DNA of 64,000 bases. Origin: Ehretia macrophylla (Eukaryota; Streptophyta; Magnoliopsida; Boraginales; Ehretiaceae). The notes beneath the pieces were generated by a model, which was given only the letters and a program-made list of their open reading frames with translations, was not told where the DNA came from and did no database searches. Both the position numbers and the translations under genes were made by a program. Below, piece by piece: positions 56,980 through 64,000 of this stretch (positions within the stretch are counted from its first letter, which is position 1; every line of letters starts with the position of its first letter). The stretch covers positions 31,196,853-31,260,852 of the forward strand of contig CM075773.1 of NCBI GenBank assembly GCA_037974665.1, written 5' to 3'.

Positions 56980-58609
56980 TAGAGTTCGGATTCAAGAGTT
57001 ATAGCCAGAACCGTGAGACTACGCAAAACTATCCAGATTTGTACACATTTCAATACTTGTCATTTTTGAGGGCCTTACGGTCAGATTTAGCCTTAGTCTA
57101 TTTCTGACAAAAATGTCTAGAACTGAAACATATAGCAACCTACCAAATTTCATGCATTTTGGATATCATTTACTAAGTCAAAACTGGTTCCTTCTACAAG
57201 GACAGTGAACTGCCAAAAACCTGCTTCATTTTCCCAGATTTTCCAGATTTGGACACATTTCGATGTTTTGCCATTTTGGAGACCTTAGAGTCAAAATTGT
57301 CCTTGGCCTATTTCTACAAAAAATGCTCAGAACTGGAAAAAATAGTCACCTACCAATTCTCATGCATTTTCAACATCATCTACCATGCCAAATTCACTTC
57401 GCTCTAACGAGTCAGAAATCTATCATCAAATTCCAGCTAAATATCTTGCCATGCATGGTTACAAAAGCTCATGTACACACACATACCACAAGTACAGAGG
57501 TAAAAATAGACATATGAAGGCATGCATGTGGTTTTTGAAAGCTTTGTAAAAGGATTAACCCTCACCTTAGCCTATTGACAACAAATGATGCTCAAAACTC
57601 TTGATGATGCACAAATGGTCTTCTCTCCTTGTTTGGCCGAGGGATATTGCTTGATTTCCTTAATTCCTAGCGAAGTTACCATGTCCTTAGTATGTGCATG
57701 TGGTTAGAACAAAAAGGAAAGGAAATAGAAGCTATCAAACATACCTAAGCCGAAATGAAGGCTCTATGAGCTTGCAGGCATGTCTCTTTGCTTCTAGCTT
57801 GCTTAGTCGAGTTCCTTAGTGTCTTGAATGTCTTGATGAACCTTAGGATGATGATCTTAAGCTAGGGAGAGTGAAGAAGCAGCCTAGGCCGAGAGAGAGA
57901 GAGGAATTGAGCTTGAGAGAATGTTTGAAAAGAATGAAATGCTGGTGTTTGTGAGTGTGTCGGCCTTGAGCTTCAAAATTTCTGATTTTTGTGTCTTCAA
58001 GAGCATATTTTTGAATCATCTTAGCATGGGCAATTGAGTAGGCCGAGGGTGTGGTGCATTGGGTTCGGTTTTAGGTTATTTTTTATGCTCTGTGTCATAG
58101 GTTGTCTAGGTATGATTTTTGAATTATGCAAATCCTTGTCAAATGCATCATGTGGTCGGCCAAGCTAGTGTTCCAATCTGAATTTTTTGTCATGTTTTGA
58201 GCATTATTATATTGTGTGTTTGGGATGTGCAAAAGAATAAAGAATAAAGAATAAGAATGTTTAGTTTTTGGTAAAATTTCGTCTTCTAGTAAGTTGAATT
58301 TGCATTTTAATATGAGTTAGTGGAGTTTGTAGGATTCATTAATGATCTAGTGCTTCGTGTAAGATGCTTTCTTGATTAGCGTGCAGGCACGCTTTCTTAG
58401 ATTTAGGGCACATACTACAAGGTAAGACATGAACTACAAGACGAATGCATGTTTCCCAAGCAAATGCACGCAACCCTTAATGAATGCACGTAATTCGATG
58501 CAAGGCACATAAAACGAAACACGACTCTTAAACCTAGGTCAAGGCATGCAAATCTAGGTTAGGACACATGAAACGAGGTATCGCACACAAGTCGAGGTCG
58601 GGCCTCACA
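56980..58609 (-). mobile_element. truncated LTR of the gypsy family, ~1.63 kb
   Basis: The right end GGGCCTCACA (LTR 5' terminus in reverse) is intact. The left side begins inside the LTR at the equivalent of about 3976 in the first copy (GAGTTCGGATTCAAGAGTTA), so roughly 1.9 kb of the LTR 3' part is missing. The start repeats are of the short type, like the first LTR. No target duplication is visible: 5S array lies to the left and satellite to the right. No gene inside. Confidence 0.9.
58385..58600 (-). repeat. degenerate ~20-bp repeats at LTR start
   Basis: Short version of the repeat array, nearly the same repeat order as 5455-5655, supporting a common subfamily with the first LTR. Confidence 0.6.
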
Positions 58610-61600
58610 GGGGCAACATTCTTGCTGGGCTGCGCCTATTTTCAATGCCTAAATTCGAACGTTTTCATAAGTTTTGGGAAACTTTTCTTCTTTTGCACTG
58701 TTTTTTAGTCCCGTATCGTATGTTGTGAGCCGCAAAAAAGACGACAACCTAATCTATCACATTTCTTTTATTGAATCCCATGACACCTTGGGCAAGACAA
58801 CTTCAATTCACGTAGATTCTGGGACCGCAAACTAAGGGCGTGGGGCTTATAACCAGGTATCCGTTGCTCCGGTGCCCATAACTTTTGATCCATAAGGAGT
58901 TACGCAGCGTACAGCATACAGTTGGAAAGCTCTCCGTGAGCTCTATGGCGGGGGCACCCAGCCTACTCGGCTGTCCCTATTTTTTGTGCCCAAAATCTAA
59001 CGTTTTCAACAGTTTCGGGACACTTTTCTTCTTTTGCGGTGTTTTTTCATCCCGGATCGTACGTCGTGAGCCACGAAAAGGATGACAACCTAATCCATCA
59101 CATTTCTATTACTGAATCCCAAGGGACCTTGGCAAGACAACTTCACTTTACGTAGAGGCTGGGTGCGCAAATAGAGGGCGTGGGGCTTGTGACCAGGTAT
59201 CTGTCGCTCTGGTGCCCATAACTTTTGATCCGTAAGGAGTTACGCGACGCACAGCATACAGTTCGAAAACTCACCAAGAGCTCTACGAAGGGGGCCCCAA
59301 GCCTGCTCGTCTGCGCCTGTTTTCGGAGCCCAAAATCAAACATTTTCATTAGTTTCGGGATACTTATCTTCTTTTGTGTAGTTTTTTCGTCCCGGATCGT
59401 ACGTCGTGAGCCGCAAAAAGCACAACAACCTAATCTATCATATTTCTATTACCGAATCACACGGCACCTTGCGTATGACAACTTCAGTTCACGTAGAGGC
59501 TGGGCCCTCAAACCGAGGGCGTAGGTCATGTAACCAGGTATCTGTAGCTCCGGTGCCTGTAACTTTTGATCCGTAAGCAGTTACGCGGCACACAGCATAC
59601 CATTGGAAAGATCTCCGAGAGATCTACGTCGGGGACAACTTGCTTGCTCGGCTGCGACTGTTTTCGATGCCCAAATTCGAATGTTTTCATCTGTTTCGGA
59701 ACACTTTTCTTCTTTTGCGCTATTTTTTCGTCCCGGATCGTACGTTGTGAGCCGCGAAAAGGACGACAACCTAATCTATCACATTTCTATTATAGAATCC
59801 CACGGTACCTTGGGCAAGACAACTTCACTTCACATAGAAGCTGGGCCCGTAAACCAAGGGCGTGAGTCTTGTAACCCGGTATCTGTCGCTCCAGTGCCCA
59901 TAACTTTTGATCCATAAGGAGTTACGCGGCGCACAGCATACCGTTGGAAATCTCTCCGAGAGTTCTACGACAGGGACAGCAAACCTACTCGACTGCGCCT
60001 GTTTTCAGACCCAAAATCGAACGTTTTCATTAGTTTTGGGACACTTTTCTTCTTTTGCATTGTTTTTCCATCCCGAATAGTACGTCATGAGCCGCGAAAA
60101 GGCCGAAAACCTAATCCATCACAATTCTATTACCGAATCCCATGGCACCTTAGGCAAAACAACTTCACTTCATGGAGTGGCTGGGCCTGCAAACAGAGGG
60201 CGTAGGTCTTGTGACCAGGTATCCGTCGCTCCGGTGCCCATATCTTTTGATCCGTAAGGAGTTACGTGGTACACAATATACCGTTGGAAAGCTCTCGGAG
60301 AGCTCTACGACGGGGGCATGAAGCCTACTCGGCTACACCTATTTTCAGAGCCCAAAATTGAACGTTTTCATCAGTTTTGGGACACTTATCTTCTTTTGCG
60401 CAGTTTTTCTATCCTGCATCGTACGTCGGGAACCGCGAAAAGGATGACAACCTAATCCATCACATTTCTATTACCGAATCCCACGGCACCTTGGCAAGAC
60501 AACTTCACTTCACGTAGAGGCTGGGTGCGCAAACAGAGGGCGTGGGGCTTGTGACTAGGTATTCGTCGCTCCGGTGCCCATAACTTTTGATCCGTAAGGA
60601 GTTACACGACGCACATCATACAGTTTGAAAACTCTCCGAGAGCTCTACGACGGGGGCACCAAGCCTGCTTGGTTGTGCCTGTTTTCGAAGCCCAAAATCG
60701 AACATTTTCATTAGTTTCGGGACACTAATCTTCTTTTGCGTAGTTTTTCCGTCCTGGATCGTACGTCGTGGGCTGCGAAAAGGACAACAACCTAATCTAT
60801 CACATTTCTATTACCGAATCACACGGCACCATGGGCAAGACAACTTCACTTCACGTAGAGGTTGGGCCATCAAACTGAGGGCGTGGGTCTTGTAACCAAG
60901 TCTCCGTCGCTCCGGTGCCCATAACTTTTGATGCGTAAGGAGTTACACGGCGCACAACATATCGTTGGAAAGCTCTCTGAGAGATCTACGATGAGGACAA
61001 CATGCCTACTCAGCTACGCCTGTTCTCGATGCCCAAATTTGAATGTTTTCATAAGTTTCGGGACCCTTTTCTTCTTTTGCGCTGTTTTTCCATCCAGGAT
61101 CATACGTCGTGAGCTACGAAAAGGACTACAACCTAATCGGTCACATTTCTATTATCGAATCCCATGGTGCCTTGGGCAAGACAACTTCCCTTCACGTAGA
61201 AGTTGGGCCTGCAAACCGAGGGCGTGGGGCTTGGGACCTCATATCCGTCGCTCCGGTGCCCATAACTTTTGATTTGTAAGGAGTTACGCGGTGCACAGCA
61301 TACCGTTGGAAAGCTCTCCGAGAGCTCTACGACAGGGGCAGCAAGCTTGCTCGGCTACGCCTACTTTTGGAGCCCAAAATTGAATGTTTTCATCAGTTTC
61401 GCGACACTTTTCTTCTTTTGCATTGTTTTTCCGTCCTGGATCGTATGTGGTAAGCCGTGAAAAGGACGACAACCTAACCCATCACATTTCTATTACCAAA
61501 TCCCACGCCACCTTGGGCAAGACAACTTTGCTTCCCGTAGAGACTGGGCTTGCAAACAGAGGGCGTGGGTCATGTGGCCAGGTATCCGTCGCTCCGATGC

Positions 61601-64000
61601 CCATAACTTTTGATCCGTAAGGAGTTACGCGGTGCATAGCATACCGTTGGAAAGCTCTCGAAGAGCTTTACAACGTGGGCACCTAGCCTACCCGGCTGCA
61701 CCTGTTTTTGGAGTCCAAAATTGAACGTTTTCATCAGTTTCGGGACACTTATCTTCTTTTGCGTAGTTTTTCCGTCCCGGATCGTATGCCGTGAACTGCG
61801 AAAAGGATGACAACCTAATCCATCACAATTCTATTACCAAATCCCACGGCACCTTGGGTAAAACAACTTCACTTCAAGTAGAGGCTGGGCCCACAAACCG
61901 AGGCCGTTGGGCTTGTGACCATGTATCTATCGCTCCGGTGCCCATAACTTTTGATCCGTAAAGAGTTACGTGGCACACAACATACCATTGGAAAGATCTC
62001 TGAGAGATCTACGATGGGGGTAACACGTTTTCTCGGCTGCGCCTGTTTTCGATGCCCAAATTCAAACGTTTTCATAAGTTTCGGGACACTTTTCTTCTTT
62101 TACGCTATTTTTCCGTCCCGGATCGTACGTCGTGATCCGCGAAAAGGACGACAACCTAATCTATCACATTCTATTATCGAATCCCACAGCACCTTGGGCA
62201 AGATAACTTCACTTCACGTAGACGCTGGGCCCGCAAACCGAGGGCGTGGGGCCTGTGACCACGTATCCTTCACTTCGGTGCCTATAACTTTTGATCCGTA
62301 ATGAGTTACGCGGCGCACAGCATACCGTTGAAAAGCTCTCCGAGAGCTCTACGATGTTGGTAGAAAGCTTTCTCGGCTGCACTTATTTTCGGAGCCCAAA
62401 ATCAAATGTTTTCATCAGTTTCGGGACACTATTCTTCTTTTGCACTGTTTTTCCATCCCGGATCGTCCGTCGTGAGCTGCGAAAAGGACGACAACCTAAT
62501 CCATCACAATTCTATAATCGAATCTCATGGTACCTTGGGCAAAACAACTTCACCTAATCCATCACAATCCATCACAATTCTATATCCGTCGCTCCGGTGC
62601 CTATATCTTTTGATCCGTAAGTAGTTACGTGGTGTACAGCATACCATTGGAAAGCTCTCGGAGCGCTCTACGACGAGGGAACCAAGCCTACTCTGCTGCA
62701 CCTATTTTCGGAGCCTAAAATCAAATGTTTTCATCAATTTTAGGACACTTATCTTCTTTTGCGCAGTTTTTCCGTCCCGTATTGTATGTCGTGAGCTGCG
62801 AAAAGGAAGACAACCTAATCCATCACAATTCTATTACCGAATCCCACGGCACCTTGGGCAAAGACAACTTCACTTCAAGTAGAGGCTGGGCCCGCAAACC
62901 ACGAGCGTCGGGCTTGTGACCAGGTATCCATCGCTTCGGTGGCCATAACTTTTGATCTGTAAGGAGTTACGTGGTGCACAGCATACCATTGGAAAGCTCT
63001 CCGAGAGATCTACGACGGGGGAAACATTCTTTCTCAGTTGTGCCTGTTTTTGATGCCCAAATTCAAACATTTTCATAAGTTTTGGGACACTTTTCTTCTT
63101 TTGTGCTGTTTTTTCGTCCCGGATCGTACGTCGTGAGCTGCAAAAAGGACATCAACCTAATCTATCACATTTCTATTACCGAATCACACGGCACCATGGG
63201 CAAGATAACTTCACTTCACGTAGAGGTTGGGCCGTCAAACCGAGGGCGTGGGTCTTGTAACCAGTTATCCGTCGCTCCGGTGCCCATAACTTTTGATACG
63301 TAAAGAGTTATGCAGAGCACAGTATACCGTTGGAAAGCTCTCCGAGAGATCTACGACGAGGGCAAGATGCTTGCTCTGCTGCGCCTGTTTCGATGCCCAA
63401 ATTCGAATGATTTCATAAGTTTCGGGACACTTTTCTTCTTTTGCGCTGTTTTTCCATCTAGGATCATACGTCGTCAGCCGCGAAAAGAACAACAAACTAA
63501 TCCATCACATTTCTATTATCAAATGCCACGAGACCTTGGGCAAGGCAACTTCCCATCACGTAGAGGCTAGGCCCGCAAACCGAGTGCGTGGGGCTTGAGA
63601 ACAGGACTCCGTCGCTCCGGTGCCCATAACTTTTGATCCGTAAGGAGTTACTTGGCGCACAGCATACTGTTGGAAAGCACTCCAAGAGCTCTACGACTGG
63701 TGTAGCAAGCTTGCTTGGTTGCTCTAGTTTTTGGAGCCCAAAATCAAACGTTTTTATTAGTTTCGTGACACTTTTCTTCTTTTGAGCTGTTTCTCCATCC
63801 CGGATCGTATGTCGTTAGTCGTAAAAAGGACAACAACCTAATCTACCACATTTCTATTACCGAATCCCATGGCACCTTGGGCAAAAAAACTTCACTTCAC
63901 GGGGAGGTTGGGCCCGCAAACAGAGGGCGTAGGTCTTGTGACCAGGTATCCGTCGCCCCGGTGCCCATATCTTTTGATCCATAAGGAGTTACATGGTGAA
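58610..64000 (+). repeat. 341-bp satellite derived from 5S spacer, about 16 monomers
   Basis: The anchor motif CCCATAACTTTTGATC recurs at 340-342 bp (ATAAC at 58878, 59218, 59559, 59900, 60240, 60580, 60921, 61262, 61603, 61944, 62284, 62603, 62945, 63286, 63626, 63967); only the 62284-62603 step (319 bp) is short. Each monomer matches the second half of the 678-bp 5S unit. The part from just after GACGACAACCTAA to just before TCCATCACATTT, about 337 bp including the whole 5S gene and T-tract, is absent. Fixed differences from the 5S units (GTCCCGGATCGTACGTCGTG, ACCGAATCCCACGG) show separate amplification. Monomers fall in types A, B and C, mostly in ABC order. The array runs off the right edge and holds no gene. 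Confidence 0.93.

Noticed and set aside
58610..64000. CRISPR-like array
   Set aside because: The 341-bp units are repeats over their full length with no unique spacers, in plant nuclear DNA.

Overview
This window is plant nuclear DNA with no intact protein-coding gene. Two facts point to a plant. The 119-nt 5S rRNA sequence repeated through the window matches land-plant 5S rRNA, with a Pol III internal promoter near positions 50-97. The Ty3/gypsy retrotransposon at the left edge has an initiator-Met tRNA primer site. I cannot name the species.

Layout. 1-5662: left-truncated gypsy element on the minus strand (start of reverse transcriptase, protease, gag, leader, primer site, 3.6-kb 5' LTR). 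5663-56979: tandem 5S rDNA with a 678-bp unit (gene plus about 559 bp of spacer). I count 64 near full-length and 2 truncated 5S copies; all differ from each other and from the consensus. The 5S genes run on the plus strand, except for a ten-unit block at 11206-17940 that is inverted in place. The array is interrupted by a solo LTR (33174-36778, perfect 5-bp target duplication) and a truncated LTR (38049-41320). 56980-58609: a third, shorter LTR piece that marks the end of the 5S array. 58610-64000: a 341-bp satellite that is the second half of the 5S unit with the 5S gene and adjoining spacer cleanly removed. Its monomers fall in three types arranged mostly as ABC trimers.

Interpretation. 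This looks like an old or marginal part of a 5S locus that has escaped homogenisation. Copies carry many substitutions, small deletions at short microhomologies remove 5S genes, and one LTR family has inserted repeatedly in the same part of the spacer. A 5S-less derivative has been amplified into its own satellite. A few 5S copies keep all three internal promoter elements, but whether any is transcribed cannot be read from the sequence. The many 60-140 aa open frames across the array are recurrent translations of the spacer and are not annotated as genes.
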